The notes: generated from the sequence alone by a model not told the origin. DNA of 38,231 nt from Microcella sp. (GCF_030645145.1 NZ_JAUSMI010000070.1:1-38231); one strand, 5' to 3'; positions 7,192-17,907 are shown, counted from the stretch's first letter. A program made the numbers and translations.

Positions 7192-7689
7192 ATGGATGCT
7201 CCTCCCGCGCCGAAGTTCCCGCGAGCCGCGCCGCTCGATGCGATCGACCTCGCGATGCTCGCCGAGCTCGATGCGAACGGGCGCCTCACGAACGCCGCGC
7301 TCGCCGAGCGCGTCGGGGTCGCCGAGTCGACCTGCAGTCAGCGCCTGCGCGCCCTCCGCGAGTCGGGCGCCATCCGCCGCTTCCGCGCCGAGATCGATCC
7401 GGCCGCTCTGGGCCTGGGGCTCGAGGCCGTCATCACGGTCCGCCTCGCGAGCCACTCGCGCGACCAGGTCCAGGCGTTCCAGTCACGACTGCGCGACATC
7501 CCCAACGTCGTGCGCATCTTCCACGTCGCCGGAGCCGACGACTACCTCCTGCACGTCGCCGTCGAGTCGGCCGCGGCGCTGCGCGACCTCGTGCTCGAGC
7601 ACCTGCAGGTGCACCCGGGCGTGCGGCACACCGAGACGCAGCTGATCTTCGAGGTCATCGATGGGGCCGGGCTGCTCCCGCGGGCGTGA
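7192..7689 (+). CDS. Lrp/AsnC family transcriptional regulator
   Basis: DAIDLAMLAELDANGRLTNAALAERVGVAESTCSQRLRALRESGAIRRFRAEIDPAALG and a RAM-like C-terminus. Confidence 0.95.
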   Translation: MDAPPAPKFPRAAPLDAIDLAMLAELDANGRLTNAALAERVGVAESTCSQRLRALRESGAIRRFRAEIDPAALGLGLEAVITVRLASHSRDQVQAFQSRLRDIPNVVRIFHVAGADDYLLHVAVESAAALRDLVLEHLQVHPGVRHTETQLIFEVIDGAGLLPRA

Positions 7690-7710
7690 CCCCTCGGTGC
7701 GAGCCCGCCG

Positions 7711-8781
7711 TCAGGAGCGACCGGCGGCAGCCTGCGTCGCCGCGGCCCACTCCTCGAGCTTGCGCGCGGCGCGACCCGAGTCGATGAGGTCCGCCGCGAC
7801 CTCCAGCTGCTCGCCGAGCCGTTCGACGATCGGCCGGGTGATCTGCGCCGGATCCTGCGCGAGCCGGAACGAGACGAGGCCCGCAGCGGCGTTGAGCAGG
7901 ACGATGTCGCGCACGGGGCCCTCGTCGCCGGCGAGGACGCCGCGGGCGAGGCTCGCGTTGTGCTCCGGGCCCGCCCCGAGGATGCCCTCGATCGCGCTGT
8001 AGGAGATCCCCAGTTCGCGCGGATCGATATCGTGCTCCGTCACCGAGCCGCGCGAGACCTCCCACATGTGCGAGTGGCCCGTCGTCGTGAGCTTGTCGAT
8101 GCCGTCGTCGCCTCTGTAGACGAGCGCGGTCGCGCCGCGGGTCCGGAACACGCCGACCACGAGCGGGACTCGGTCGAGGTTCGCGACCCCGACGGCGGAC
8201 GCCTCGGGGCGCGCCGGGTTCACGAGCGGCCCGAGGATGTTGAAGAGCGTCGCCACTCCGAGCTCCCGGCGCACGGGGCCGGCGTGCCGGAACCCGGGAT
8301 GGAAGGTCTGCGCGTGGAGGAAGGTGAGACCCACCTCCCGGAACACCCGCGCCACCTCCTCGGGGGTGAGGTCGAGAGAGATCCCGAGCTCGCTCAGCAC
8401 GTCGGAGGCGCCCGAGGCGCTGCTCGCGCCGCGGTTGCCGTGCTTGGCGACGGGCACGCCGCCCGCCGCGACGACGATCGACGCGATCGACGACACGTTG
8501 ACGACGGCGCCGAACGGGTCGCCACCGGTGCCGACGATGTCGAGCGCCATGGGGTCGATGTCGATCGGGCGCGCGTGCGCGAGCGCCGCATCGCGGAATC
8601 CGACGAACTCGTCGACGGTCTCGCCCTTCGCCCGCAGCGCCATCAGGAAGCCCGCGAGCTGCGCGGACGTCGCCTCCCCCGCCATGACCTGCTCCATGGC
8701 CCACGCGGCCTCCGCGATGCTGAGGTCCTGCCCCTCGAGCAGGCGGGTGAGCAGGGCGGGCCAGGTGGGGGCTGCGGACAT
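7711..8781 (-). CDS. trpD: Anthranilate phosphoribosyltransferase
   Basis: ALDIVGTGGDPFGAVVNVSSIASIVVAAGGVPVAKHGNRGASSASGASDVLSELG; TLFNILGPLVNPARP. Confidence 0.97.
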   Translation of the reverse strand: MSAAPTWPALLTRLLEGQDLSIAEAAWAMEQVMAGEATSAQLAGFLMALRAKGETVDEFVGFRDAALAHARPIDIDPMALDIVGTGGDPFGAVVNVSSIASIVVAAGGVPVAKHGNRGASSASGASDVLSELGISLDLTPEEVARVFREVGLTFLHAQTFHPGFRHAGPVRRELGVATLFNILGPLVNPARPEASAVGVANLDRVPLVVGVFRTRGATALVYRGDDGIDKLTTTGHSHMWEVSRGSVTEHDIDPRELGISYSAIEGILGAGPEHNASLARGVLAGDEGPVRDIVLLNAAAGLVSFRLAQDPAQITRPIVERLGEQLEVAADLIDSGRAARKLEEWAAATQAAAGRS

Positions 8782-8859
8782 GGGTAAAGGCTAGTGAATC
8801 GCCGCGAGAAGGCATGTCGACGGGCAAGAAGTGCCCTGGGCATCCGTCATAATGAATGA

Positions 8860-9489
8860 GTGACCAGCACCTCTCTGTCGAGATCTCTCACCGCCCCCAC
8901 GGTCAACCGGCCCAACATCGTTGCTGTCGGCACGATCGTCTGGCTCGGCAGCGAAGTCATGTTCTTCGCCGGCCTCTTCGCGATCTACTTCACGCTCCGG
9001 TCGACGTCGCCCGAGCTGTGGGAGGCCGGGACCGAGGTGTTCAACGTCCCGTTCGCGGCGGTCAACACCACGATCCTCGTCCTCTCGAGCGTCACCGCCC
9101 AGTTCGGCGTGTTCGCGGCCGAGCGCCTGCAGGCCCGCCGCACCGGCTGGAAGCCGACGCAGTGGGGCATGATCGAGTGGTTCTTCCTCACCTACGTGAT
9201 GGGCGCGATCTTCGTGGTGGGCCAGGTCTACGAGTACGCCATCCTCGTCAGCGAGCACGTCTCGCTCACCTCGGACGCCTTCGGCTCGGCGTTCTACCTC
9301 ACGACCGGCTTCCATGGCCTCCACGTCACGGGCGGCCTCATCGCCTTCCTCCTCGTCATCGGGCGCGCCTACGCGGTGAAGGTCTTCACCCACCGCGACG
9401 CCACGAGCGCGATCGTCGTGTCGTACTACTGGCACTTCGTCGACGTGGTCTGGATCGGCCTCTTCCTCGTCATCTACGTCCTCCAATGA
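8860..9489 (+). CDS. ctaE: Cytochrome c oxidase subunit III
   Basis: [57 protein letters not shown]. Confidence 0.97.
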   Translation: MTSTSLSRSLTAPTVNRPNIVAVGTIVWLGSEVMFFAGLFAIYFTLRSTSPELWEAGTEVFNVPFAAVNTTILVLSSVTAQFGVFAAERLQARRTGWKPTQWGMIEWFFLTYVMGAIFVVGQVYEYAILVSEHVSLTSDAFGSAFYLTTGFHGLHVTGGLIAFLLVIGRAYAVKVFTHRDATSAIVVSYYWHFVDVVWIGLFLVIYVLQ

Positions 9490-10316
9490 GCAATCGAATC
9501 GAGACGCAGCACACCATGGCATCCACCTCCCCCGCTCCCGCACGTCGCTCCGGCCGCCGGCACCCGCTGGCGACAGCCGCTCTGCTGGTCGTCGGCCTCC
9601 TCGCGACCGGCGGCGCGTACGCGCTCGCCACGACCTCGGCCACGGCAGAGACGACGGTCGCGAACGAGCAGCTCGTCGAGGATGGCGGCAAGCTCTTCGC
9701 CGCGAACTGCGCGAGCTGCCACGGCCTCCAGGGCGCGGGCACCGAGGCCGGCCCGTCGGTGATCGGCGTCGGCGCTCTCGCCGTCGACTTCCAGGTCGGC
9801 ACGGGCCGCATGCCCATGGCCGCCTCCGGTCCGCAGGCCGAGGTCAAGCCCGTCCAGTTCACGCAGGAGCAGATCGACGCGATGGGCGCCTGGGTCGCCT
9901 CGCTCGCCCCCGGCCCCGCGGTGCCGCCGGAGCGCTACCTCGCCGGCGACGGCGACGCGGCGATCGGCGCCGAGCTCTTCCGCATCAACTGCGCGATGTG
10001 CCACAACGTCGCCGGAGCCGGTGGCGCCCTCACCGAGGGCAAGTACGCCCCAGGCCTCGCGGGCGTCGACCCCGTCCACGTCTACGGCGCGATGTCGACC
10101 GGCCCGCAGAACATGCCCGTGTTCAGCGACCTCAACCTCACTCCCGAAGAGAAGAACGACATCATCACCTATCTGCAGTACATCGAGGAGAACCCGTCGG
10201 TCGGCGGCTTCGACCTGGGGTCGCTCGGTCCGGTGTCGGAGGGGCTCTTCATCTGGATCTTCGGCCTCGGCGGACTCGTCGCGGTGACCATCTGGCTCAC
10301 CGCGAAGTCCAACTGA
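9486..10316 (+). CDS. qcrC: Cytochrome bc1 complex diheme cytochrome c subunit
   Basis: Two CXXCH motifs (CASCH, CAMCH), N- and C-terminal TM segments, between ctaE and qcrA; ATGA overlap with ctaE. Confidence 0.96.
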   Translation: MSNRIETQHTMASTSPAPARRSGRRHPLATAALLVVGLLATGGAYALATTSATAETTVANEQLVEDGGKLFAANCASCHGLQGAGTEAGPSVIGVGALAVDFQVGTGRMPMAASGPQAEVKPVQFTQEQIDAMGAWVASLAPGPAVPPERYLAGDGDAAIGAELFRINCAMCHNVAGAGGALTEGKYAPGLAGVDPVHVYGAMSTGPQNMPVFSDLNLTPEEKNDIITYLQYIEENPSVGGFDLGSLGPVSEGLFIWIFGLGGLVAVTIWLTAKSN

Positions 10317-10345
10317 CGGCCCGTGCAGCAGCTTAGGAAAGGACG

Positions 10346-11425
10346 ATGATGGCGGACGACCACGACGGCACGACGAGCGGCGAGGCCGCGGAGACGGCTG
10401 TCGAGAAGCACGCGAGCAGCGCCTCTCCGGGAGTCGCCGTCGAGCGCGCCGATCGCATCCCGAACCCGGGCTTCCCGCCCGAGCGTCTGCGCGTCACCGA
10501 CACCGACCCCGCGAAGGAGCGCGCCGCCGAGCGGACCGTCTCGGGCCTCTTCCTGCTCTCGGTCGTCGGCAGCGTCCTCGCCGTCGTCGCCTACTTCGCC
10601 TTCCCCATCGTCGAGGGCGACCCGAGCACGATCCGCCTCAACAACCTCTTCCTCGGCCTCGGCATCACACTCGGCCTGCTCGGCATCGGCATCGGCGCGG
10701 TCCACTGGTCGAAGGCGCTCATGCACGGGCACGAGCTCGTGGAGGAGCGCCACGGGACGCGCGGCTCCGACGAGACGCGCGCCAAGGCCGTCGAGATCTT
10801 CCAGGCCGGCAACGCCGAGTCGGGCTTCACGCGCCGCAGCCTCGTCCGCAACACCCTCATCGGCGCGCTCGTCGCGACTCCCATCCCGGCCATCGCGATC
10901 TTCCGCGACCTCGCGCCGGCGGAGGACCCGATCGCCCTGCTCAAGCACACCATGTGGGAGGAGGGCGTCCGCCTCACCCGCGACCCCTCCGGCACCCCGA
11001 TCAAGGCCTCCGAGGTCACGATCGGCTCCGCGTTCCACGTCATCCCCGAGGGGCTCACCGAGCTCGAGTCGCACAAGCTGGAGGAGAAGGCCAAGGCCGC
11101 CGTCCTTCTCATGCGCCTCCCCCTCGATCGGCTCAACGAGCGCGAGGACCGCCAGGGCTGGTCCTACGACGGCATCGTGGCCTACTCCAAGATCTGTACG
11201 CACGTCGGCTGCCCCGTCGCGCTGTACGAGCAGCAGACCCACCACCTGCTGTGCCCCTGCCACCAGTCCGAATTCGACGTGGCCAACCACGCCGAGGTCA
11301 TCTTCGGACCGGCGGCGCGCCCGCTTCCCCAGCTCCCGATCACTGTGGATGAAGAGGGTTACCTCGTCGCGAAGAGCGACTTCACCGAACCTGTGGGTCC
11401 GAGCTTCTGGGAGCGTGCACTGTGA
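10346..11425 (+). CDS. qcrA: Cytochrome bc1 complex Rieske iron-sulfur subunit
   Basis: Rieske motifs CTHVGCPVALYE and CPCHQSEFD. Confidence 0.97.
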   Translation: MMADDHDGTTSGEAAETAVEKHASSASPGVAVERADRIPNPGFPPERLRVTDTDPAKERAAERTVSGLFLLSVVGSVLAVVAYFAFPIVEGDPSTIRLNNLFLGLGITLGLLGIGIGAVHWSKALMHGHELVEERHGTRGSDETRAKAVEIFQAGNAESGFTRRSLVRNTLIGALVATPIPAIAIFRDLAPAEDPIALLKHTMWEEGVRLTRDPSGTPIKASEVTIGSAFHVIPEGLTELESHKLEEKAKAAVLLMRLPLDRLNEREDRQGWSYDGIVAYSKICTHVGCPVALYEQQTHHLLCPCHQSEFDVANHAEVIFGPAARPLPQLPITVDEEGYLVAKSDFTEPVGPSFWERAL

Positions 11426-13038
11426 GTACCGCAACTGAGCCCGTCGCCCCGGCCGCTGCCGCGCCGTCGCGCGGCATGCGTTTCACCGGGTGGGCGGCGA
11501 ACTACATCGACGAGCGCACGAGCGCCTCGACGGCCGTCAAGACGCTGGGTCGCAAGATCTTCCCCGACCACTGGTCGTTCATGCTCGGTGAGGTGGCGCT
11601 CTACAGCTTCGTCGTCATCCTGCTCAGCGGCACGTTCCTGACCTTCTTCTTCGACCCGTCGATGACCGAGGTCGAGTACGAGGGCTCGTACGTCCCCCTC
11701 CAGGGCATCCCGATGTCGGTCGCGTACCACTCGTCGCTCGACATCTCGTTCGAGATCCGCGGCGGCCTGCTCATGCGCCAGGTCCACCACTGGGCGGCGC
11801 TGCTGTTCGTCGCCTCGATCGGCCTGCACATGCTCCGCGTGTTCTTCACGGGCGCGTTCCGCAAGCCGCGCGAGCTCAACTGGGTCATCGGCTTCCTGCT
11901 CTTCGTCCTCGCGATGGCGCTCGGCTTCACCGGCTACTCGCTCCCCGACGACCTCCTCTCGGGCAACGGCCTCCGCATCATCGACGGCATGATCAAGGCC
12001 GTCCCGCTCGCCGGCGGCTGGATCTCCTACCTGCTCTTCGGCGACGAGTTCCCGGGAACCGACATCATCCCGCGTCTCTACGTGCTGCACATCCTGCTGC
12101 TGCCGGCGATCCTCGTCGCCCTCATCGGCGCGCACATGGTGCTGCTGATCGTCAACAAGCACACGCAGTTCGCCGGCCCCGGCCGCACGAACGACAACGT
12201 CGTCGGCGCGCCGGTCATGCCCGTGTTCGCCGCGAAGGCCGGTGGCTTCTTCTTCATCGTCTTCGGCGTCATCGTCCTCATCGCGTCGCTCTTCACGATC
12301 AACCCGATCTGGAACTACGGCCCCTACGACCCCTCCCCGGTGTCCGCGGGAACGCAGCCGGACTGGTACATCGGCTTCGCCGACGGCGCGCTGCGCCTCA
12401 TCCCGCCGCATCTCGAGACGGTCATCTTCGGCTACACGTGGTCGTGGAACGTCCTCATCCCGCTCGTCGGCCTCCTGGTGTTCCTCGCGGCAGCCGCTCT
12501 GTACCCGTTCCTCGAGGCGTGGGTCACGGGCGACAAGCGCGAGCACCACATCGCCGAGCGTCCTCGCAACAACCCGACCCGCACCGCGATCGGCGCGGCC
12601 GGCGTGACGTTCTACGCGGGCCTGTGGGCCGCGGCGAGCTCCGACCTCATCGCGACGCACTTCCGCCTGTCGATCGAGGGCGTCATCCACGCCCTGCAGT
12701 TCGTCACGGTCGTCGGCCCGTTCATCGCTTACTTCGTCACGAAGCGCGTCTGCCTCGCGCTCATGAGGAAGGACCGCGAGATCGCGCTGCACGGCTTCGA
12801 GTCGGGTCGCATCGTGCGCCTCCCGGGCGGCGAGTACATCGAGGTCCACGAGCAGCTCGACGACTACGAGCGCTGGAAGCTCGTGAGCTACGAGGAGTAC
12901 CAGCCGCTCATGGTGCGCCCCGACGCCCGCGGCCGCATCACGGCCCGTCAGCGCGTGCGCGCGAGCATGTCGCGCTGGTTCTTCGAGGACCGCATCTCGC
13001 CCGTGACGCAGCGCGAGCTCGAGTCGCAGCGCCACTAG
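11422..13038 (+). CDS. qcrB: Cytochrome bc1 complex cytochrome b subunit
   Basis: RQVHHWAALLFVASIGLHMLRVFFTGAFRKPRELNW; GTGA overlap with the qcrA stop. Confidence 0.97.
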   Translation: MSTATEPVAPAAAAPSRGMRFTGWAANYIDERTSASTAVKTLGRKIFPDHWSFMLGEVALYSFVVILLSGTFLTFFFDPSMTEVEYEGSYVPLQGIPMSVAYHSSLDISFEIRGGLLMRQVHHWAALLFVASIGLHMLRVFFTGAFRKPRELNWVIGFLLFVLAMALGFTGYSLPDDLLSGNGLRIIDGMIKAVPLAGGWISYLLFGDEFPGTDIIPRLYVLHILLLPAILVALIGAHMVLLIVNKHTQFAGPGRTNDNVVGAPVMPVFAAKAGGFFFIVFGVIVLIASLFTINPIWNYGPYDPSPVSAGTQPDWYIGFADGALRLIPPHLETVIFGYTWSWNVLIPLVGLLVFLAAAALYPFLEAWVTGDKREHHIAERPRNNPTRTAIGAAGVTFYAGLWAAASSDLIATHFRLSIEGVIHALQFVTVVGPFIAYFVTKRVCLALMRKDREIALHGFESGRIVRLPGGEYIEVHEQLDDYERWKLVSYEEYQPLMVRPDARGRITARQRVRASMSRWFFEDRISPVTQRELESQRH

Positions 13039-13050
13039 CACCGCACCATC

Positions 13051-13087
13051 GACGGCCCCGCTTCTCCTCCGGGAGGGCGGGGCCGTC
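13051..13087 (+). terminator. Terminator hairpin after qcrB
   Basis: 11-bp perfect stem GACGGCCCCGC / GCGGGGCCGTC, 12 nt after the qcrB stop. Confidence 0.8.
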
Positions 13088-13121
13088 GCGGTTCCCGCCG
13101 CCGACCGCGTAGCGTGTGAGC

Positions 13122-13805
13122 ATGACCGGCGCGCCCATCACCACCGTCCTGCTCGACGTCAACGAGACCCTCACCGACCTCGGCCCCCTCGAGGGGTGGA
13201 TGCGCGAGCGCGGTCTCCCCGCCGGCTCCGCGAGCGCGTGGCTCGCGGCCGTCCTCCGCGACGGCTTCGCGGCGTCGCTCGTCGGGCTGCCCATCGGCTT
13301 CGGCGCGCTCGGCGCGACGGCGCTGCGGGATCTCGCCGCGAGCGTCCACGACCCCGCGCCTCTCGACGAGCCCGCGGTCGACGCGATGCTCGAGCAGCTC
13401 CCGGCGGCGGTCGGCGCACTGCCCGCCCACGACGACGTCGCGCCGGGCATCCGCCGCATGATCGACGAGGGGCTGGGCGTCTCGACGCTCACGAACGGCT
13501 CGTCGCGCGTCGCGCAGGGGCTCCTCGAGCGGCTCGGCCTCACCGGCGAGGGCATCGCGACGCTGAGCGTCGACGGGACCCGCACGTGGAAGCCCCACCC
13601 CGAGTCATACCTCGGCGCGTGCGATCGCCTCGGCTCGATGCCCGAGCAGACCGCGCTCGTCGCCTGCCACCCGTGGGACATCCTCGGAGCGCAGCGCGCA
13701 GGGCTCGTGGGCGTGTGGATCCCGCGCGGCCGCCAGTGGCCGTCGGGATACCCCGAGCCCGACCGCACGATCACCGCGCTCACCGAGCTCGTCGACGTCC
13801 TCTGA
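13122..13805 (+). CDS. HAD family hydrolase (haloacid dehalogenase-like)
   Basis: VLLDVNETLTDL nucleophile motif, STLTNGSSRVAQGLLERLG, WDILGAQRAGLVGVWIPR. Confidence 0.9.
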   Translation: MTGAPITTVLLDVNETLTDLGPLEGWMRERGLPAGSASAWLAAVLRDGFAASLVGLPIGFGALGATALRDLAASVHDPAPLDEPAVDAMLEQLPAAVGALPAHDDVAPGIRRMIDEGLGVSTLTNGSSRVAQGLLERLGLTGEGIATLSVDGTRTWKPHPESYLGACDRLGSMPEQTALVACHPWDILGAQRAGLVGVWIPRGRQWPSGYPEPDRTITALTELVDVL

Positions 13806-13833
13806 GCGGGCGCCCGCGACCCCGACGGCTCAG

Positions 13834-13859
13834 GCCACCGCGGCCCGGCTCACGGTGGC
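13834..13859. terminator. Terminator-like inverted repeat between convergent genes
   Basis: GCCACCG...CGGTGGC, 7-bp arms and 12-nt loop, between HAD and GNAT ends. Confidence 0.45.
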
Positions 13860-14408
13860 TCAGCGCACGCGCCACTCGCGGTCGAGGAGGGCGAAGCGCT
13901 CCAGGGCCGTCCACTCCCCCTTGAACCAGTCCCCCTCGAGGATCGTCCCCTCGTGGCGGAGGCCGAGGCGGCGCATGAGCGCGAGCACCGGGGCGTTGCG
14001 CGCATCGCCCTGCATGACGACGCGATGCGCGCCCCGCTCGTCCATGAGCTCGGCGAGGACCGCCTCGAGAGCCTCGCGCGCGAACCCCCGACCCTGGTGC
14101 GCCGGTGCGAGGGTCACGCCGAGCTCGAAGGTGTCGGGCTGCTCGGCGTCGGCTCCCACCGCGACGTCGCCGATGAGCCCCGTGGGGCCGTCGGCGAGGT
14201 GCAGGCCGAGCTGGACCCACTCCCCCGCGTCCGGCCATCCCGAGGCGGGCTGACCGTCGACGAGGGCGCGCGCATCCGCCGCGGAGTAGTCCGTGCTCCA
14301 CGACTGGTAGCGCGCGACCTCGGGCTCACGGCGATACGCGACGAACGCCGGGATGTCCGCGGACGCGATCGGGCGGATCAGAAGTCGTGCGCTCCGCAAC
14401 TCCGTCAT
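13860..14408 (-). CDS. GNAT family N-acetyltransferase (RimJ/RimL-like)
   Basis: TELRSARLLIRPIASADIPAFVAYRREPEVARYQSW; GVTLAPAHQGRGFAREALEAVLAELM. ORF-track start is 14414. Confidence 0.92.
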   Translation of the reverse strand: MTELRSARLLIRPIASADIPAFVAYRREPEVARYQSWSTDYSAADARALVDGQPASGWPDAGEWVQLGLHLADGPTGLIGDVAVGADAEQPDTFELGVTLAPAHQGRGFAREALEAVLAELMDERGAHRVVMQGDARNAPVLALMRRLGLRHEGTILEGDWFKGEWTALERFALLDREWRVR

Positions 14409-14447
14409 CGTCACGACCCCGTCAGCGATCGACCCGAGCGACTCGGC

Positions 14448-14876
14448 TCAGAACACCCGACGCATGTACTCGGCGTTCTGGCTGTAGCCGAGACGGTCGT
14501 AGAAGCCGCCGGCGCGGCGACTCGCGACGGTGATCTGACGCACGCCGCGGCGGATGCACTCGCGCTCGACGGCGTGGACGAGCTCGGTGCCGAGATCCTG
14601 CCCGCGAGCGTCCTCGTCCACCGCGATCTCCTGAAGCTGCGCCGAGGCGCCGTTGGTGGAGAGCAGGCGCGCGATCGTCGTGAACGCGTACCCGCGAACG
14701 ACGCCCTGGTCGTCCTCGGCGACGAGCAGCAGCAGACCCGAGTCCTCGTCCGCCGCGATCGCCTCGGCGAAGCTCACGTCGAAGGCGCTGCGGACGGGGA
14801 TGAAGGCCGCACCGAGCTGCTGGACGAGCGCGAAGACCGCGTCCGCGTCCTCAGCGCGCGCCCGACGGACCGTCAC
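14448..14876 (-). CDS. GNAT family N-acetyltransferase
   Basis: TVRRARAEDADAVFALVQQLG; LQEIAVDEDARGQDLGTELVHAVERECIRRGVRQITVAS. GTG start lies 1 nt after the ctaF stop. Confidence 0.92.
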   Translation of the reverse strand: MTVRRARAEDADAVFALVQQLGAAFIPVRSAFDVSFAEAIAADEDSGLLLLVAEDDQGVVRGYAFTTIARLLSTNGASAQLQEIAVDEDARGQDLGTELVHAVERECIRRGVRQITVASRRAGGFYDRLGYSQNAEYMRRVF

Positions 14877-14877
14877 G

Positions 14878-15294
14878 TCAGCGACCGAAGTTGCCGCGGT
14901 AGTACTCGTAGACCCAGCCGACGAGTCCGAGCATCGCAAGCGGGATCGCGTAGAACATGATCCAGATGCCCGCGGCCAGGCCGAGGAACGTGAACGTCAC
15001 GCCGCCGGCGAGGAAGACGGGCCACCAGCTCCACGGGGAGAAGTAACCGAGCTCCGGGTCGCCGTCGTCGATGTCCGCATCGAGGCGGTCCTCCGGGAGG
15101 ATGCCGCCGGTCGAGCGGTTCACGAGCTGCAGGTAGAAGGCGATGAACGCCGAGAGCACCGCGCAGAGACCGAGTCCCACGGATCCGACCCACTCCACCT
15201 GACCGGTGTCGATGATCGCCCAGGCCACGTAGATGACGGTGAGGAGGATGAAGAACGCGAGGAGGATCCAGAAGAGATTGACGTTGGTCTTCAT
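14878..15294 (-). CDS. ctaF: Cytochrome c oxidase subunit 4
   Basis: Actinobacterial subunit IV: MKTNVNLFWILLAFFILLTVIYVAW...DIDDGDPELGYFSPWSWWPVFLAGG...YEYYRGNFGR. Confidence 0.94.
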   Translation of the reverse strand: MKTNVNLFWILLAFFILLTVIYVAWAIIDTGQVEWVGSVGLGLCAVLSAFIAFYLQLVNRSTGGILPEDRLDADIDDGDPELGYFSPWSWWPVFLAGGVTFTFLGLAAGIWIMFYAIPLAMLGLVGWVYEYYRGNFGR

Positions 15295-15301
15295 GCGCGG
15301 A

Positions 15302-17038
15302 CTACTTCACCTTCTCGTCGCCGAGGTCGTACGTGGGGGCGTCGGGCGCGTCCTTCGCCGGGCCGATGCCGACCGGGATGCCCGCCTCGGGGTGGTTGAG
15401 GTCGAACGCCGGCGACTCGGAGCGGATGCGCGGGATGGAGGTGAAGTTGTGACGCGGCGGGGGGCACGAGGTGGCCCACTCGAGCGAGCGGCCGTAGCCC
15501 CACGGGTCGTTGACGGTCACCTTGGGAGCGCGGCGCGCCGTGATGTACACGTTCAGCAGGAACGGGATCATCGACGCGGCCAGCAGGAACGACCCGAGGG
15601 TCGACAGCTGGTTCATCCACGTGAAGCCGTCCTCCACGAGGTACGTGGCGTAGCGGCGGGGCATGCCCACGACGCCGAGCCAGTGCTGCACGAGGAAGGT
15701 CGTGTGGAAGCCGACGAAGAGGGTCCAGAAGTGGATCTGGCCGAGGCTCTCGTTGAGCATCTTGCCCGTCCACTTCGGCCACCAGAAGTAGAACCCGGCG
15801 AACATCGCGAACACGACCGTGCCGAACACGACGTAGTGGAAGTGGGCGACGACGAAGTAGGAGTCGGAGACGTGGAAGTCGAGCGGCGGCGAGGCGAGGA
15901 TGACGCCCGTGAGCCCGCCGAAGACGAAGGTGATGAGGAAGCCGATCGTCCAGATCATCGGCGTCTCGAACGTCACCGAGCCGCGCCACATCGTGCCGAT
16001 CCAGTTGAAGATCTTCACGCCCGTCGGGACGGCGATGAGCATCGTCATGAGCGCGAAGAACGGCAGCAGGACCGAGCCGGTGACGTACATGTGGTGAGCC
16101 CACACCGTCATGGACAGCGCGGCGATGGCGATCGTCGCGTAGACGAGCGTCTTGTAGCCGAAGATCGGCTTCCGGCTGAAGACGGGCAGGATCTCCGAGA
16201 CGATGCCGAAGAACGGCAGGGCCAGGATGTACACCTCGGGGTGGCCGAAGAACCAGAAGAGGTGCTGCCAGAGGATGGCGCCGCCCGTGGCGGCGTCGAA
16301 GAAGTGCGACCCGAAGACCCGGTCGGAGCCGAGCGCGAAGAGCGCGGCGGCGAGGACGGGGAAGGCCATGAGCACGAGCAGCGAGGTCACGAGGGTGTTC
16401 CACGTGAAGATCGGCATGCGCCACATCGTCATGCCGGGGGCGCGCATCGTGATGATCGTCGTGATGAAGTTGACGGCGCCGAGGATGGTGCCGAATCCGC
16501 TCATCGCGAGACCGAAGACCCACAGGTTGCCGCCGACTCCGGGCGAGAAGGTCTGGCTCGAGAGCGGCGCGTAGGCGAACCAGCCGAACGAGGCGGCACC
16601 CTGCGGCGTGAAGAAGCCCGCGACCGCCATGAGCGAGCCGAAGGAGTAGAGCCAGTAGGCGAAGGCGTTCAGTCGCGGGAACGCGACGTCGGGGGCGCCG
16701 ATCTGCAGCGGCATGATGACGTTCGCGAAGCCCGCGAAGAGCGGAGTCGCGAACATCAGCAGCATGATCGTGCCGTGCATCGTGAAGAGCTGGTTGTACT
16801 GCTCGTTCGTCGACACGACCTCGAGGCCCGGCGCGAAGAGCTGGGCGCGGATGACGAGCGCCATGACGCCGCCGACGAGGAAGTAGATGAACGAGGTGAT
16901 CAGGTACATGTACCCGATGGTCTTGTGGTCGGTCGACGTGACCCAGCCGACGAAGACGTTGCCCTTGCGGGCGATCCCGGGGTTGCTGTAGCCGGGCTCG
17001 GCGGTGCCGATGGAGGGACGCGGTGCGGTCGTCGTCAT
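15302..17038 (-). CDS. ctaD: Cytochrome c oxidase subunit I
   Basis: [64 protein letters not shown]. Start set at [11 protein letters not shown]. Confidence 0.97.
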   Translation of the reverse strand: MTTTAPRPSIGTAEPGYSNPGIARKGNVFVGWVTSTDHKTIGYMYLITSFIYFLVGGVMALVIRAQLFAPGLEVVSTNEQYNQLFTMHGTIMLLMFATPLFAGFANVIMPLQIGAPDVAFPRLNAFAYWLYSFGSLMAVAGFFTPQGAASFGWFAYAPLSSQTFSPGVGGNLWVFGLAMSGFGTILGAVNFITTIITMRAPGMTMWRMPIFTWNTLVTSLLVLMAFPVLAAALFALGSDRVFGSHFFDAATGGAILWQHLFWFFGHPEVYILALPFFGIVSEILPVFSRKPIFGYKTLVYATIAIAALSMTVWAHHMYVTGSVLLPFFALMTMLIAVPTGVKIFNWIGTMWRGSVTFETPMIWTIGFLITFVFGGLTGVILASPPLDFHVSDSYFVVAHFHYVVFGTVVFAMFAGFYFWWPKWTGKMLNESLGQIHFWTLFVGFHTTFLVQHWLGVVGMPRRYATYLVEDGFTWMNQLSTLGSFLLAASMIPFLLNVYITARRAPKVTVNDPWGYGRSLEWATSCPPPRHNFTSIPRIRSESPAFDLNHPEAGIPVGIGPAKDAPDAPTYDLGDEKVK

Positions 17039-17046
17039 GATGCCGC

Positions 17047-17907
17047 TTACTCCTCTTCGCTGGAGCCGGTCGTGCCCGGCAGGTTCGCGTTCGTGTTGAA
17101 GGTCTCGTCGACCTGGCCCTCGAAGCCGGCGGCGCGGAGCGACTCGATGTACGCGTCGTACTCGTCCTGCGAGACGACCTCGACGTTGAAGAGCATGAGC
17201 GCGTGGTACTCGCCGCAGAGCTCGGCGCACTTGCCGACGTACGAGCCCTCCTTCTCCGGGATGAAGTACCAGTAGTTGGACTTCGCGGGGATCATGTCCT
17301 TCTTGTAGAGGAAGTCGACGATCCAGAAGGAGTGCAGCACGTCGCGCGACTCGATCTGCACCTCGACCTTCTGCCCCACGGGGAGGTAGAGGGTCGGGAG
17401 GGTCGAGGAGTCGATCTGGCCGTCGGCCGTCTTCTGCGCCTGGATGCCCTGGTAGTAGACGTCCTCGTTGACGTAGTTGAAGTCCCACGCCCAGCGCTTG
17501 CCGTAGACCTCGATCGTGACGTCGGGGTCGGCGAGGGGCTCCTCGATCGCGGTCTGGTCGCGCGCCGTGAAGGCGAAGAATCCGAGGACGAGGATGAGCG
17601 GCACGACCGTGTAGAGGATCTCGATCGGCATGTTGTAGCGGAGCTGGACGGGAAGGCCCGTCTGCCCCTTGCGGCGGCGGTAGACGACCGCGGCCCAGAT
17701 GATGAGGCCCCACGTGATGATGCCGACGCCGAGCAGGACGATCCACGACGTCACCCACAGGCCGATCACGCGGTCGACCTGGTTGGTCGTTCCGGGCTCG
17801 GTGGGCAGCCAGCCCAGCTGCTGCTGGGGGGTGCATGCCGCGAGGACGAGCGAGGTGACGACGGCGAGGGGGATCGCCGCCAATCGAAGACGTCGGTTGG
17901 AACGCAC
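17047..17907 (-). CDS. ctaC: Cytochrome c oxidase subunit II (lipoprotein)
   Basis: Lipobox LVLAAC, CuA motif [19 protein letters not shown]. Confidence 0.96.
   Translation of the reverse strand: MRSNRRLRLAAIPLAVVTSLVLAACTPQQQLGWLPTEPGTTNQVDRVIGLWVTSWIVLLGVGIITWGLIIWAAVVYRRRKGQTGLPVQLRYNMPIEILYTVVPLILVLGFFAFTARDQTAIEEPLADPDVTIEVYGKRWAWDFNYVNEDVYYQGIQAQKTADGQIDSSTLPTLYLPVGQKVEVQIESRDVLHSFWIVDFLYKKDMIPAKSNYWYFIPEKEGSYVGKCAELCGEYHALMLFNVEVVSQDEYDAYIESLRAAGFEGQVDETFNTNANLPGTTGSSEEE

Noticed and set aside
13806-13817. GCGGGCGCCCGC 12-bp palindrome after the HAD gene
   Set aside because: Pure G/C palindrome, common by chance at this composition and next to a more plausible terminator.
15233-17275. 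680-aa plus-strand ORF antisense to ctaD/ctaC
   Set aside because: Low-complexity E/R/D/H/V-rich translation typical of antisense frames in high-GC DNA; the opposite strand encodes clear oxidase subunits.
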